Position numbers and translations under genes: made by a program. From assembly GCF_019393635.1 (NCBI RefSeq), contig NC_057862.1:95913159-95977158 (forward strand): DNA of 64,000 nucleotides, read 5' to 3'. This DNA comes from Dromiciops gliroides (lineage: Eukaryota > Chordata > Mammalia > Microbiotheria > Microbiotheriidae). The notes beneath the pieces are model-generated. The model saw only the letters and a list, made by a program, of their open reading frames with translations. It had not been told where the DNA came from and ran no database searches. Of this stretch, positions 32,820 to 45,714 are shown piece by piece. The stretch's first letter is position 1. Every line of letters starts with the position of its first letter.

Positions 32820-33115
32820 TAAGGTGTATACTTATTTTTCTGGTATATTTTTCCCAGTTGCATGACTTCCTTAATGGCCTTTTCTGGTTTCATTGTACTT
32901 CTCATAATTCAATTACATTTATGCACCAGGATTTAGTCAACTATTCCCCTACTGTTGGATATTTGGTTGCTACCATTTTTGTTTGTTTGTTTGTTTGTTT
33001 CACAATGAATAAATTGTTATTTAGAAAAGCCTTGAACAGATTTTTGTTACTGTGCAAGGTTGTTTCCAGATAACACTTTCAACATTCCCAGCAATGGAGT
33101 TATCGGGTTAATTTC
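32820..33115 (-). mobile_element. Old L1 3' region, antisense
   Basis: GTCAACTATTCCCCTACTG, then GGTTGCTACCATTTTTGTTT and CCCAGCAATGGAGTTATCGG match the antisense layout of the L1 ORF2 3' end, strongly diverged. A short (GTTT)n is included near 32980-33000. Confidence 0.55.
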
Positions 33116-33119
33116 AGTC

Positions 33120-33460
33120 AACTTTCTTCGATGATTAACACATTGTTTCATGCAATCTGAAAGCACAAAGTTAAATGAACAGGAAGTGAAAGCTTATGAT
33201 GGATGTGTCCCTTGCAGCATTTAGATCTCTTCCACTTGATTAAAAATTCTGAGTTCCTCTTCACTGAATTGTTTAGAGCTTTTGAGCAGCCTCGGTTCTG
33301 ATTAAAACAAATTAGCATCAAAGATCCCCTGTTGAATGAGGAATCATTAATTGAGAAACATGCAATGCTCCTTAATTACCTTTAGAACAGTGAGAGAACA
33401 AATAATGCTGGATTCCAGAGGGGCTTGGGAGCCTACTCCACAGCATACTGCACTGTGGGT
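33120..33460. promoter_or_regulatory. Possible conserved noncoding element rich in TAAT/ATTA sites
   Basis: It is repeat-free and has clustered homeodomain-type cores (ATGATTAACAC, CTTGATTAAAAATT, TCATTAATTGAG, CCTTAATTACC). Such blocks are typical of developmental enhancers in vertebrate gene deserts. Function is inferred from composition only. Confidence 0.3.
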
Positions 33461-33803
33461 ACACAACATGGAGCTGCTTGAAGTAAGTGAGAGCCCCCAG
33501 AGCCAGAGGGGAATATCAATGCAAGCCTCAGTAAACACATTGTGGATTGCTTATCAAAAAGAAAAATATCCAGGTAATGACTAACTGGAAAGGAGAGAGA
33601 GGAGTCAGTTTATTATGTTGATAAGAGCTTTAAAAGGGTTTTTACACATGCCAATATTGACTGAGAAATAAGTAACAAGCTGTTCTTTATTGATACAAAT
33701 TTAAGTACTTTGCGTAAAATATTTCCAGCTCAGAATCACCTGACAAGATGTCAGATACCTGTGGACAGATAGAGCAACTTTACTGTTTGAAGTGTAACAG
33801 AGA

Positions 33804-33804
<1 letters not shown>

Positions 33805-33858
<54 letters not shown>
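33805..33858. repeat. (GA)n microsatellite
   Basis: A GA run of about 27 units. The Ser/Leu-rich minus frame over it (33701-33937) is an artefact. Confidence 0.95.
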
Positions 33859-33860
<2 letters not shown>

Positions 33861-34419
33861 CAAGACACCAAACAGAAACAAAACTCCACAAAAACCAGCT
33901 CAAAAGGAAAACTGCTAAGTATGAGGCCACAGCTCAACCATTCCTCACTTCAAAAACGATCTTTAATATCGTTATTATCTAGCTACAACTCTGGTTCTAC
34001 AGGTTAGTGCAGTGTGATTGTATGAGAAATCCCCCTCCTCCTTAAAGATAGTCCAGGAGGCACTTTATGAAAGAAAGAACAACTTCACTTTGATAAACCA
34101 TCCATTTAGGCAGTAAAGTTTTCCTTAAATTCCAACACATGTCAAGTGCATGTGTCTGTTGGTGTGCAATTTTCAGGTTGCATAAAATATATGGAAGAAC
34201 ATCATGAATTAGCTGGAAGGCCTTTGAGCAATGACCTCATTAAAGTCCTGTAATCCATGGGGATGTCAGTCAGGGAGCTCATCTTCTCTTGGGCAAAGTC
34301 GCAATTTAAAAACATTTATCAAACTCCATACATAGGTAGCATTCGGAAAATGACTGGTGATAATAAAATTCTGACCTTTTATGATACTTTGCATCAAGGT
34401 ATCTGAAAGCTAACTAAAA

Positions 34420-34580
34420 TGATGAATTCTTACAGCCCCTTTGTAAGGGTAGAGGAGTATTATACTGTCCATTTTGGACAAATGGGGAAACTGACATGCC
34501 AAAAGGCCAAAGGTTTCATAATAGATTAGTGGAAGAAAGGGAAGAAAACTTTGGTGTCCTCATCTGCAGTTCTATATTTT
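34420..34580 (-). mobile_element. MIR-type SINE, decayed
   Basis: CAAATGGGGAAACTGACATG followed by a degraded reversed SINE body. Confidence 0.5.
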
Positions 34581-34655
34581 AATTAACAGATTTAGGATTT
34601 TATAATATATTATGAAAAAGATAAAACAATTAGATCCATCTCTAGGTGTGGATAT

Positions 34656-34803
34656 ATATATTTTTTTAGTGAGGCAATTGGGGTTAAGTGACTTGCCCAG
34701 GGTCACACAGCTAGTTAAGTGTTAAGTGTCTGAGGCCGGATTTGAACTCAGGTACTCCTGATTCCAGGGCCGGTGCTCTATCCACTGCGCCATCTAGCTG
34801 CCC
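34656..34803 (-). mobile_element. tRNA-derived marsupial SINE, AATTGCCTCAC type
   Basis: A reversed, well-preserved copy. The target duplication is CTAGGTGTGGATAT (34642-34655 and 34804-34817), perfect over 14 bp. Confidence 0.95.
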
Positions 34804-35179
34804 CTAGGTGTGGATATTTTCATTTAGATAGGTAGTTTCCTACATGATTCTTATAAAATAAGGAAAGAAAATCCTAACTACAATATTGTTACTAGAGATT
34901 TCAATAAATATCCTTAAGATTTGATTCTATATTTTATTATGCCATCAGGATTTCATCTAGGAACTTGAACTTTCTTTTCAATTCTAGGAATCATGTTCTA
35001 AATAAACTAGCAGTTGGATTAAATAGCAATGGAAATATTTTTGGGGAAAATTTCCAACTGTGAAGGAGGGAGAGCTGTCTTTGATTGTTTATGAGCCACA
35101 AAGGGCAATCTTTAGCAATACTTACCCCAAGATGAAATAATTGCCAGTATCATAATTTTAAGGAAATATAATAAATGTA

Positions 35180-36230
35180 GCCAAAATTAGAAGGAAGGAA
35201 GGGAACTTGGAATTTTTTTACAGATTTTTCTGAAAAAGGTCTAATTTCTGAAATATAAGGAAACTGAGCTAAATGTATAAAAAAAGCACCAGAAGTCCAT
35301 TTTCTGATTGGTAATTGATCAAAGTATATGTACAAGCAGGTTTAAGAAGAAGAAGAAATCAAAGCTATCTATGGTCATATGAAAAATGCTCTAAATCACT
35401 AATAATTAGAGTAATATACATTAAAGCAGTTCATAACCATTAGATTGGCTAAGACAACAGAAAAAGAAAATGACAAATGTTGGAGAGGATGTGGAAATAG
35501 TTAAACTAATGCACTGTGGGTGGATTTGTGTATTGGTACAATATTCTGGAGTAATTATGCCCAAAGGGTTGTGCATGACCTAGCAATGCCACAACTAGAT
35601 CTGTATCTCAAGTAAATCAAAGAAAAAAGAAAAGAACTCATAGGTACATAAATATTTATAGCAGCTCTTTTTGTAATTGCAAAGAATTAGAAACTGAGAA
35701 TATGTTCATCAATTGGAGAATGGCTGAACAGATTGTGGTATATGGTTTTTGTGGAATACCATTGAGCTATTAGACATGTCAAAGGGGATGGTTTCAGAAA
35801 AAAATGTGAAGACTTTTATGAGCTGATACAGAATGAAGGAAAAAGAATTAGGAGAACATTGTACACAGTAAATGCAACATTGTAACAACAATTAACTGCA
35901 AAAGACTTAGCTAATCTAGCAATACAACAATCCTTAACAATTCCAAGTCATGATGAAAAATGCTATCCATCTCCAGAGAGAGAATTGATGAACTCTAAGT
36001 GCAGATTAAAGCATATTTTCCTTCACTTTATTTTTTCTTGCATTTTTTGCAACATGGCTAATGTGGAAATATGTTTGTATAACTAAATATGTATAATAAG
36101 TATGATTTTTTTTGTCTTCTCAATGGGTGGGAGAGAGCCTGGAGGGATGGAGAGAATTCAGAACTGAAAAAACAGCAACATATTAAAGTGCTTGATTTTT
36201 CTTTGCCAAAAAAGGGAGGCATATAATGTA
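35180..36230 (+). mobile_element. L1 3' end of ORF2 and 3' UTR
   Basis: Sense L1 text including GACAAATGTTGGAGAGGATG, GGAGAATGGCTGAACAGATT, GGAGAACATTGTACACAGTA and the 3' UTR phrase CATGGCTAATGTGGAAATAT. The frame is broken throughout. Confidence 0.85.
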
Positions 36231-36704
36231 ACCAAATCTTTAGACTCAACCTTACAACCTATTGAGTTTTATCTTGAGAGTTGTTAGTTTGATCAAAGAA
36301 GAAATCAAAGTTATAACAGTTCTAAAATTCATTAATGTAATGTAGGAGAATAACAATGTTAAGATTGAAGACTATACAAAAATAGAGATTTTGGGGGAAA
36401 TTTTGAAATGCACCCATCAATTTTCATAGACCTATAGACTCCTGGACCATACATTTTAAAAGAAAACTAAATTATTTTCTATTCCATAGACTTTGCCTTA
36501 GGCAATGTCCCCAGGCTTCCTAGAAACACTAATTGTATAAGCTATTTCGAATTGGTTAACATGAAAGCTAATAGCAAAGTCATCCTCTGGATATTAGAAA
36601 AGGCTGTCATGCTACTAGACAATCTACTGTTTCCCCCCACCATGAAGGTCTGACCTGTGGAAATACCCCCATGAGTAGTGTGAGTATAAATAGAACCATC
36701 AGAA

Positions 36705-36835
36705 GATGAATAAAATGTAAGCTCCCTGAGGGCATGGATCATTTTCAGATTTATCTTTGTTATCTCCCAAGCCCTAGAACCGAGCCTGGCATATAGCGGA
36801 TATTTAAATGCTTGTTGAATTGGCTTAAATTGGAA
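36705..36835 (+). mobile_element. L2 LINE 3' terminus
   Basis: AAAATGTAAGCTCCCTGAGG, CCTGGCATATAGCGGATATT and the end AATGCTTGTTGAATTGG. Confidence 0.8.
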
Positions 36836-37824
36836 AAAATAATACAAGAACTTTTTTCTTTAATCACTACCCCTCTGCCCTTCAATGGAAAATAATTAGT
36901 CCTTTAAATAGCCAATGCAGAATATATTTTTTCTATGGAAAGGTCAAAATGAACCAGTAATTTTAGAGAAATGTTGAATCAGAGCAGTCACTGAGTTCTG
37001 GGTGATTATTTTCTTTACTGAGATTAATAGTTGCTTTTTGCGTGGGGAATTGGTGGTGGCAGGGATGGGGGGGGAGTGTGGTATTTTTTTTTCATCACAG
37101 GGGGAAGACAGCTTCAAATGAATCTAGTGTTGTGATTTTCATTAGGGAATATTCTTGATAAGTAGAATAGCCTGCTTGCCATTATATATGTGTACTGCAA
37201 ATATTTCATTTTGCAGTTGAAATCAAATTGTTTTAAGCTGAGTTGGTATTTTTATTGGTGTCCTTCCAACTGGCCTTCACTTTAAAGTGCCACCGTATTT
37301 CAAACAAACTGATCTCCTCAGGAAAAAAAAAATCATTGCTGCCAAGCAGCATTGTTATAGGAAAGCACAAAGGGAAGAGGATCTAGGAAACATTTTGTGT
37401 TTGCCTTTTAAAAAGCACTGGCATGTCTCTTGCTATGGTTCTTTCCCCACTCTCAAAGTTCTTGTATTGAACTTGATTGAGTAATGAACAAGGTCAAGAG
37501 AGCTATTTAACAATAGAAAAGCAGATTCAACCTAATGGTTTAGTATTTGATATGAAGCCTTATTTAAAATCTTGGAAATCCATAAACTTGAAATATGTTA
37601 AAGGAGGAAAAAAACCCCACATAGCTGGAAATTATTAGAAGAATTACACCAATGGCATTAATTTCAGCTTAATTTAAAGAGGGAATTTTGGTGTATAAAT
37701 GTATTCTATGATGGGTCAAACACTCTCTTTAGAAGGAACTGATTCTTGTTGGGGATTTACTGAATCCATACCCACACATACTGATAGTAAAAGTAGAAAA
37801 ATCTATGACCAGGTTTTACTTTCC
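36836..37824. other. No recognised feature
   Basis: Low-repeat sequence with G-rich (about 37050-37078) and T-rich runs. No supported frame. Confidence 0.4.
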
Positions 37825-38015
37825 CTTTCAACAAACACTATCAACTGTCACAACATCTAAGTGAGGTAGGTTGGCATTTTAATCCCATTTTCCTGATTTA
37901 GGACCTGAAGAAAGGAGAGATTAGATAACTTTTCCAAGGCTAAAAAAAAGATCTGGCATGTGAGTTGATATTTAAACTTGAGTTTCTCCTGACACCAGGT
38001 CCTGTCCCTGATACT
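37825..38015 (-). mobile_element. MIR-type SINE, decayed
   Basis: ATTTTAATCCCATTTTCC, then AACTTTTCCAAGGC and GATATTTAAACTTGAGTTTC. Confidence 0.45.
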
Positions 38016-39050
38016 GGATAAAGTGGAACTTTCAATAACTATAGATCATGGAGCAAACATACTTATGCATCTTGAGACATCCTTGTGCAAAAGAGGTCAT
38101 GCAAATATAAAGATGCTATGTGAATTCACTCATTATTTTTTAGATATATTCCAGACATTCCTCATGCATACAGGTGAGGGGGCTTTATATCAATTAACCA
38201 TGCACACAGCCATATCAAACTTTTTTTTAAAGCCAGTTATTGTATTTAAACAGTTCTGCCTGAGTGAAATGGCTGCTATTGCCATAAACAGGAATGGTTA
38301 AAAGCCAAACCAAAACTAAGTATAATGGGAAGGTACAGACAAGTGGCAAGTATTGTGGATGATGTGCTTCATTGGTATTTGGCTTGATGAAGAAATCTAG
38401 GGAATCGATCCTGCAAAATTGAAGCCAACATTTCTCTTTTTTGATCAGCTCTAGTCATGGAGGAAAAAATCAGTGTCTCATTCTCAACAGACAGAGCTTC
38501 ATTTTAAGCACAGACAAGAGGTGGTTTCTGTGAAGAAAGTTTGTCTTCTAGGGAGAGTAAAAAAGTTTATAATTCCCATAGTTAAAATGGTTTAAAGCAA
38601 TAAAAAGTCTGTGTTGTAGATATTTCTATTTAGTGTGAACATCTCCATAAACTTATTTCAATAAAGCCATGGCTCATTTAACCATCACCAGATTTTGGTT
38701 GTGATGCTTGAAGATTAGACCCAGTGATGTGACAGAAAATGGCCACTCCCTTCCCAAGCCATTACCTCCACAATTGCAGAAGAATCTTAATGGCTTCAGA
38801 CACATTTGGCAACTGGCCTTTTCAGCATGGGTTCTTTTTGGCTTGCAATACCTTGTACCTCAAAGGCTATCTAATAAGTGTCCTTTCCTGCAGGCAACCC
38901 TTCATCCAATTAACCTACCTTACAGAATCATTGACAGAATCATACATTTACAAAGGGTCCAGAGAGGCTCCCTAGTGCATAGTAATAAGAATCACTGCTA
39001 GGTGCCCAACAAATAGTCAGTCACCTACCATCTGAAGACAGCCAATGAGA
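38016..39050. other. No recognised feature
   Basis: Two overlapping plus frames at 38708-39001 and 38739-38975 cover the same bases in different frames. Neither is recognised, and I call no gene. Confidence 0.4.
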
Positions 39051-39054
39051 AAGA

Positions 39055-39475
39055 GTAATTGATTTTGAGCTGGAAAAGACCTTAAATGTCACCTAGTCCG
39101 ATGCATATATTTTACAGATGAGAAAAGTAAGGACTGAGGAATTAAATGGATTGAGGGGTATATAAAAGGAGGAAAAACAGACCAGAATGCCTCTGTTGGT
39201 TGTCATGTGTACCTCTCAATTTAGGAGAGAAAAAGTCACTGGACTTGGAATCAGGAAGACTTGAGTTCAAATTCTACCTAATTTGCTAGCTGTGTGACCT
39301 TGGGAAAGTCACTGAATCTCTCTTATTCTGTTTCCTCTTCTGCAAATAGAAGTGAACAACAGTACTTACCTTACAGGGTTGTTATAAAGATTAAATGACT
39401 ACATAGATGCATGTTATATATGTACATATATCTCTCACTTGGCAAATTTTAAAGCACTATACGAATACTAGGAAT
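39055..39475. mobile_element. Ancient MIR-related SINE (-) and MIR/Ther SINE (+)
   Basis: 39060-39140 carries GAGCTGGAAAAGACC, CACCTAGTCC and TTTTACAGATGAGAAAAG (reversed old SINE). 39226-39475 is a sense copy with CTTGGAATCAGGAAGACTTG, CTGTGTGACCTTGGGAAAGT and AAAGCACTATACGAATAC. Confidence 0.7.
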
Positions 39476-39888
39476 AACTATTAGAAAGTTGGAGTATTTG
39501 GGTTCTTTTCCCAACATGTGGAAGGGAAAACCATAATGAGAAGAAAGTGACTGGCTGCTTCCTGTGGGATATTGTGTAAGGGTAAGATAGAAAACCACAC
39601 ACACAGAAAAAAAAAAAATTGGCACAGGTGGTGGTGGTTTTGTGATTAACTGAAATTAAACAAAACTGACAGCTCCGGTCTGTTCTAGACTCAGGTGTTT
39701 TGCAAGCACTTGACTTTACTATTAATTAAGATCAATTAATTTAAAGAATGCATGCATTACTGTGGACAGAGGTATTGATATTTATAGCCAATCTCTCTTT
39801 CTATAACCAGGACAGGGACACCAGGCACTTGGCCTCTTCTGAATTATGCTCTTATTCTCACCTCTGAACAATCCTGATTATGATTGCT

Positions 39889-39974
39889 CAGTCCACCATT
39901 GAGTGAATCTGAAGAAAAGGCCAAGAATTACAAGATGAATGAAGACAGACATGAAGATTTCTTTTCTTTCACAG
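39889..39974 (+). CDS. Candidate coding exon, unidentified
   Basis: A frame without stops runs from about 39889 to a strong donor-like site, CACAG|GTAAGG (break after 39974). The translated end is KAKNYKMNEDRHEDFFSFT, with an ATG at 39935 in a fair context (CAAGATGA). A weak acceptor TTGCTCAG ends just before 39890. The block lacks repeats. I do not recognise the peptide. A random open stretch of this size is not rare, so the donor match is the only real support. The frame lies on the opposite strand from the candidate at 43402-43526. Confidence 0.15.
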
Positions 39975-42900
39975 GTAAGGAAATCTACTAATACAAAAAA
40001 CATTAACCAAATTTTATATGGTAGGGGAGTGGATTTTTACAGGATCTTGGTTATTGTACTTTTTGTACAATATGAAGAAGAGGGCCAACACAAATGTGAC
40101 CTTCACTATAATTGAAGTCTCCAATTCTTGTATTTCCAAAAAAAGAAGAATCTTTAAGCCCTGTTTCTAACTCATTGTACGTCAAAATTTTAGTTTCTAT
40201 AGTATGTTAGAACTTTTTAACTTTTGATTCCTGCATATTTCTATATAAAGGAATTATAATGACCAAAGCACTGACTTCATGTAACACAATCCATTGATGG
40301 ACATCATCAGCAATTTCTAGATCTCATAGGTGAGCTCTGATATCTCGGGTTAAGTTTAATCTTAACAAAAAGGTTTTTCCTACAATGTTTATGTGCAAAA
40401 AGCTGCTGATTTTCCTATCAAGGAAAAATTACTTTTGACAAGAAATCAATGAATGAATTTGGAAAACAAGTTGTTAGAAATGGGTGAACAAGTATCTAAG
40501 GGTCACTCAATGGTTATAGAACTAGGTTTTGATTAAGTCAATTTTAAAAGTCCTGGTTATTTTAAAACCTAGCAAACCCATCTGGAAGCACATTTATTCC
40601 ATACAAAAGTATTCTTAGCCTCTTCTCAAATAGGTGTTCCAGGTTAATTCTGACTATTTCATTGCATTTAAATAATCAATACATTTCTACACCTGCAAAA
40701 CCACAAAACCTATAAACTTGAGCAATACTAGGGTGATTTACAATAATTATTTCTAGGGCATGTGCTGGTAAGAGAAGCAGTCATTAAGGCTGTTAAAATT
40801 TTGTCCCAATCAATTGCATATTTTCAATAGCCTAACATCTGGTCTGATAAATAAGCAAAACATCCATGGCAGAGACTGATAACTACTGGTAATGCCAAGA
40901 CTCTTTCCAAATGAACATATCTAAATATGCAGAGTTCTGTTATTAGGAAACTCTTTAGCGTGATATGAGAATGTTTCATAATAAAAGTATCATTGTTGAC
41001 CACAGTATAAGATATTGAGTATGGCTTTAATAAACCTAATGAAATATCTAACTGATGCTTGTCATTCTTAAACATTTTCACACAAATTATAATCTTGAAA
41101 AGTTAACCTTTTCAGGTTATACAAACCAAGATGGATTTCAGGTGGAAAAGAATCATCTTTCTTTTAATGGAATGCCATTCTTTTAAACTCTCCTAGCATA
41201 CAGTTAACTCAGGTTCCCCCTGAAACCTAGAAAATTGTATCATTACTATTAAACTATTTGAAAACTCTTGGAGAATGAAACAAATAGCACAGCTACATAG
41301 TTCAATTGTAAGTGACTATGTCCATTTATCTTTCCTCGAACAAATCTCCATTTAAAGCATCAAAGAAAAAATTGTTTAAATGTTTCTAAGATAGTAATAC
41401 TAAATGATTGTTTCCAGTAAAAGTTTAAAAAATAATCCCATTTGACCTTTTCCTATGGTGTGGAATAATGGAAATTCAAAATAACATTTAAAAAATCACA
41501 GGATATTGATGGTATTACTCTAAAGATGAGTCTTGTTTTAACATATGAAAAATACTCTGTCATGCCAACATAAGGGATACATATCATTCATAATCCATAA
41601 ATGCCTAATTATAAAAACACTGACAGTCATGGTTAGATAAAACCTAACAGTCCTGTATAAGATGTAACTACGTATTATATGATCATTTCTGATATAGTTG
41701 TACGTTCAGTCCTCATCAAAATTAAGCTGAATCTCTATGTAAATAAATGGCATGAAATAGCACAGAAATTCACAACAGGGTCTTATTCAGCTAGTGTACC
41801 ATCAGGGCATGCAAGTGACTATGCAGTCAGTTGGAAACAGCAAAATGTCATTATCTCCCTGAAATCAAAAGAAAATAGAAGATACAGATCAAGTATTGAA
41901 CATCAATTATAATTTAAAATCTTTTCTTTTTTAGTAAGATTGTCATTTATAAGAGGCATGGGACACCTCTGCTGCTGTTCTCCACATTAATTTGAGAAAC
42001 TGCAATTCCAATCAAGCTCTAGGAGAAGTACTGAGCTTGAACCATCTGCTATTGGCCACATAAGAATAAGATGCAGTTCAACATGTCTATTGTAAAATCC
42101 TTTTTCTTTTTGTCTTGGTTCAGATGTTTCAGTCCTTGAGAATATGGTAAGTTTCGGCCCTTTAAGGAATTGTGTTAGCTGTAGGCCAGTAATCTGGTCA
42201 TAGAGGCCCACTCGGTATCTTGGACTCATATTTAGAGGCAAGAATGCTGTTGGCATTGGCGACCAAATGTTCTTCTCAAATCATATTCTAAGTGAAACAG
42301 TTGGCATGTGGAACTGAGGTCACATTGTAAATTGGGAAGTGTCAGTTTTAAAATATATAGCTTGTTCCATTTGTGGAAGGTACAGACAAAATAAAATTCA
42401 GCAACCCGGAGAGGAACACCAAATGAAGATTATACTTTTGGCAAAACTGCAGGTAGGTCATTTTTGGTGTGAGGCAATGAGTCCTCGGCAATTAAAACAT
42501 TTCCATACTGGAACAGAAGCTTGCATACTTATAAAATAACAATTTATGCTCTCTTTAGGTTTGAAATATTGGAGGCTGTTTGGGGAAAGAAGGGAGAAAT
42601 TGATTGCTGGACAGGCTTTTCCATGCTCTATCAGCTCTGATAATGAGTTAGTCAGTTGGCATGGAAGGCAGGGATGTTCTCTTCACTCAGAATTCTAATA
42701 AGCCTTTTGTGGAAGGGCACACGGTCTCCACCAAACCTAGCTCAGCTGAGTCTCCTTTCCAGTCGGGTAAATAATCTTGATGTTCCCAGCCTGTTTTCTG
42801 ACATAATATGGCCCTATCAAAGAGTTTAATGCAATATCTACATTCTACTAACTTAGTGATTCGTTCTCACGTTAACAGTGAGAAAAAACAATATCTAAAT

Positions 42901-43401
42901 CCATAGCAATGGATTCATTTCCTGGTTATGTTTGGTTAGTCTAAATTTGCTTATATGGAGAAAATGGTATAATTCTGATCATTCAGGAATTAAAAATAAA
43001 CAAACAAACAAACTTTTTTTTCTGTTTCATAACAGTTTCTCCCCCACCCCCCAAGGATTATGCTTACCCTCTGTCCTCATTAGGAAATAATCTACATACA
43101 GCTTTTTCCATGACTGATGCAAATGTATCTCTGATATGCTTAAGGTTAATGTAAAAAGGGACTTTGTTGTTTGTGAACTTCAGTTCTGTTGCTCCTATAA
43201 AAGGTCATTTCATGACTGCATTTGGGCCCACAAGGTGCTCTGGTTTGGAGTGCGGCTGGCTGCACGTATGAAAGGACCAGGGCTCTGAACTTGTGTTCAG
43301 AGATTTTCACCTCCATAAAAACTGAGGCTGTGGGATAGCTTTCAATGGAAGCCATTTGAAAAGAAAAATAATACAGACTATACAAGTGCAGTTTCTGGAC
43401 C
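39975..43401. other. 3.4-kb block without recognised interspersed repeats
   Basis: I see no SINE, L1, L2 or MIR here, in contrast with both sides. On the minus strand it lies directly downstream of the candidate terminal exon at 43402-43526, so it could be a long 3' UTR. A minus-strand AATAAA is at plus 40593-40598. Frames at 40824-41081, 41987-42256 and 43146-43523 (all minus) are open but unrecognised. It could equally be conserved noncoding DNA. Confidence 0.3.
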
Positions 43402-43526
43402 TCAGACACAAGTTCCTTGACGTGTTGAAAGGTGATGTTTTCGATTTCGGACTCCTGAAGACTTATCTTTACTATCTGCTGGCTTCTGCTGTGAAATGTC
43501 AATGAGGGCACTGGCGATCGCAAGAC
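43402..43526 (-). CDS. Candidate terminal coding exon, unidentified
   Basis: Reading the minus strand, a pyrimidine-rich stretch and acceptor (TTGCTTTCTCTCGTAG) end at 43527. The next bases open a frame of 40 codons to TGA (43402-43404), phase 2. It begins LAIASALIDISQQKPADSKD and ends in STRQGTCV. A C-terminal T-x-V is the form of a class I PDZ ligand. Three CpG lie within the first 15 bases. A second frame over the same bases stays open longer (to 43146), so the frame is uncertain. Upstream exons would lie to the right and none was recognised. I cannot name the gene. Confidence 0.25.
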
Positions 43527-43784
43527 CTACGAGAGAAAGCAAGAGAAGACCTTAATGTTCAATCATATCACATTAAGTTAGATACAATCTTGTTTAGTTT
43601 CTTGTTCTTTTCCTGTAGGTCATCTGTCAAGTGAATTTCATTGTAAAGATTAAAGTTAAGAAATTTTTTTTTTTTGCAATATCCAAAATGCTTCCATAGC
43701 AAATAGATTCCAAAGTAACCTGGCCATTTTTTCTAAAAAGGGCAATATTTGTAATATGAAAAGAGGAGTGAGCAACTTTTAAAA

Positions 43785-44352
43785 AATTGATCCATTAGAA
43801 GATCAGTATTCACTGTTTGAAAAAACATCACATGAGCAGAACCAGAAGAACATTGTACACAGTATCATCAACATTGAGTGTTGACCTACTGTGATGGACT
43901 ATATTCTTCTCACCAATGCAATGGTACAGAAGAGTTCCAGGGAACTCATGATAGAAGAGGATCTTCAAATCCAAGGAAAAAAAAAAAAGAACTGTGGAGT
44001 ATAGATGCTGAATGAACCATACTATTTCTTTTGTTTTTGGTGCTGTTGTTTTTTTTTTCTATTTTGAGGTTTTTCATCATTGCTCTGATTTTTTCTCTTA
44101 TAACAGGACTAATGCAGAAATAGGATTAATGTTATTATGTATATATATATATGTATATGTATATAGATATGTAGATATAGAGATATATAGATATAACCTA
44201 TATCAGATTACCTGCTGTCTAGGGGAGGGGGGAGGGAGGGGAGGGAGGGAGAAAAATCTGAAATTGTAAAGCTTGTATAAACAAAAGTTGAGAACTATCT
44301 TTACATGTAACAGAAAAAATAAAATACCTTATATGTAAAAAAAAAAAAGAAA
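43785..44352 (+). mobile_element. L1 3' UTR with poly-A end
   Basis: CAGAACCAGAAGAACATTGT at the left, then the 3' UTR, a TATA-rich patch (44140-44200), a G-rich AGGGGAGGGGGGAGGGAGGG run and a terminal AAAATAAAATACC with an A-rich tail at 44337 on. Confidence 0.85.
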
Positions 44353-44639
44353 AAGAAAAAGAAAAGAAAAAACATCACATTCGGTCACTCCAGTGGTGTT
44401 ACCCCTTTATTTTTTTCATCTGAACATGAGTTGAATTTGCAGATATACAAGTGATGATATTCTTCAGGAAGGAGAGTCCTTCTGAGTCATGCTATGTGAA
44501 GAAAAAGTTTTAATTAAAAATTAAATCATGTTTTAATTTTTGACATTTGCCCAGATGTGTTTTCTAGCATAAGAAAAAGAATATTCAACTTGCCAAAAGA
44601 ATATCTTTCCAAAGATTCTAAGTAAAGAGGAGAATATAT

Positions 44640-45683
44640 ATGAGAGAGAGTAGTGGTCATAGAAAGATAATTCACATTTAACTGGAGGAAAAATCTTTGC
44701 AGCAAGTTTCTATGACAGGGATCTAATATCCAATCTACATAAGGAACTTACTCAACTTCATAAGGAGTCATTTCCCTATGCATAAGTGGTCAAAACATAT
44801 GAACAATCAGTTGAAAGAAATGCAAACTATCAATAATTCTATGAAAAAATGCTCTAAATCAACTAATAAAAAACAAAATTAAAGTATCTTTTGAGGTTTC
44901 ACCTCACACCTATCATACTAGTAGAGATAACAAAAGAGGAAAATGACAAATATTGGATGGGATAGAGGAATATGTGTAGACTACTGGGCTATTGGTGGAA
45001 CTGGGAATTGGTCCAGCCATGCTGTAAAGCAATTTGGAAATATACTCCCAAATTTACCAAAATGCACATACTGTTTGACATAGTTATACCATTAGGAGAC
45101 CTTTACACCCAAAGGAATTAGAAAGAAAAGGACATATACATATAAAATTACTTAGAACATCTTTTTCTCATAGCAAGCAAAAATTGGAAACTTAGGGGCT
45201 GGTCTCATTTTGGGGAATCGCTAAACACAATGTAGTATATTAATGTATTAAATATCATTTTGTCACAAGAAATTATGAAATGGAGAATTTCAGAGGAAAT
45301 GGTGAAGAGCTCTATGAACTAATGTAGAACAAAGTGAGCAAAACTAGAATAATTTATACAATATAATAACTTTATGGAGAAAAACAAATTTGAAAGAAAT
45401 CTGATCAATGCAAATCAAGAATCCAAAAGAATGAAGATGAACAACAATATTAATAGCTAGCATTTATATAGTACTTTGAAAAGTGCTTTAAAATATTATC
45501 TCATTTTTACTCTCAAAACAACCCTGGAAAGTCAGTGCTATTAGTAGCCCTATTTTACAGATGAGGAAACTAAGGGAAACAAGTGACATGCTCAGGGTCA
45601 CCCAGCCAGTTAAAGTGTCTGAGTCCAGGTTTGAACTCAGATCTTCTGGACTTCAGGAACAATGCTCTAGCCATTTTTCATGA

Positions 45684-45714
<31 letters not shown>

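Noticed and set aside
43146..43523. 125-codon minus frame overlapping the candidate exon
   Set aside because: It stays open longer than the 40-codon frame but its peptide is not recognised. Kept only as the alternative reading of the same acceptor.
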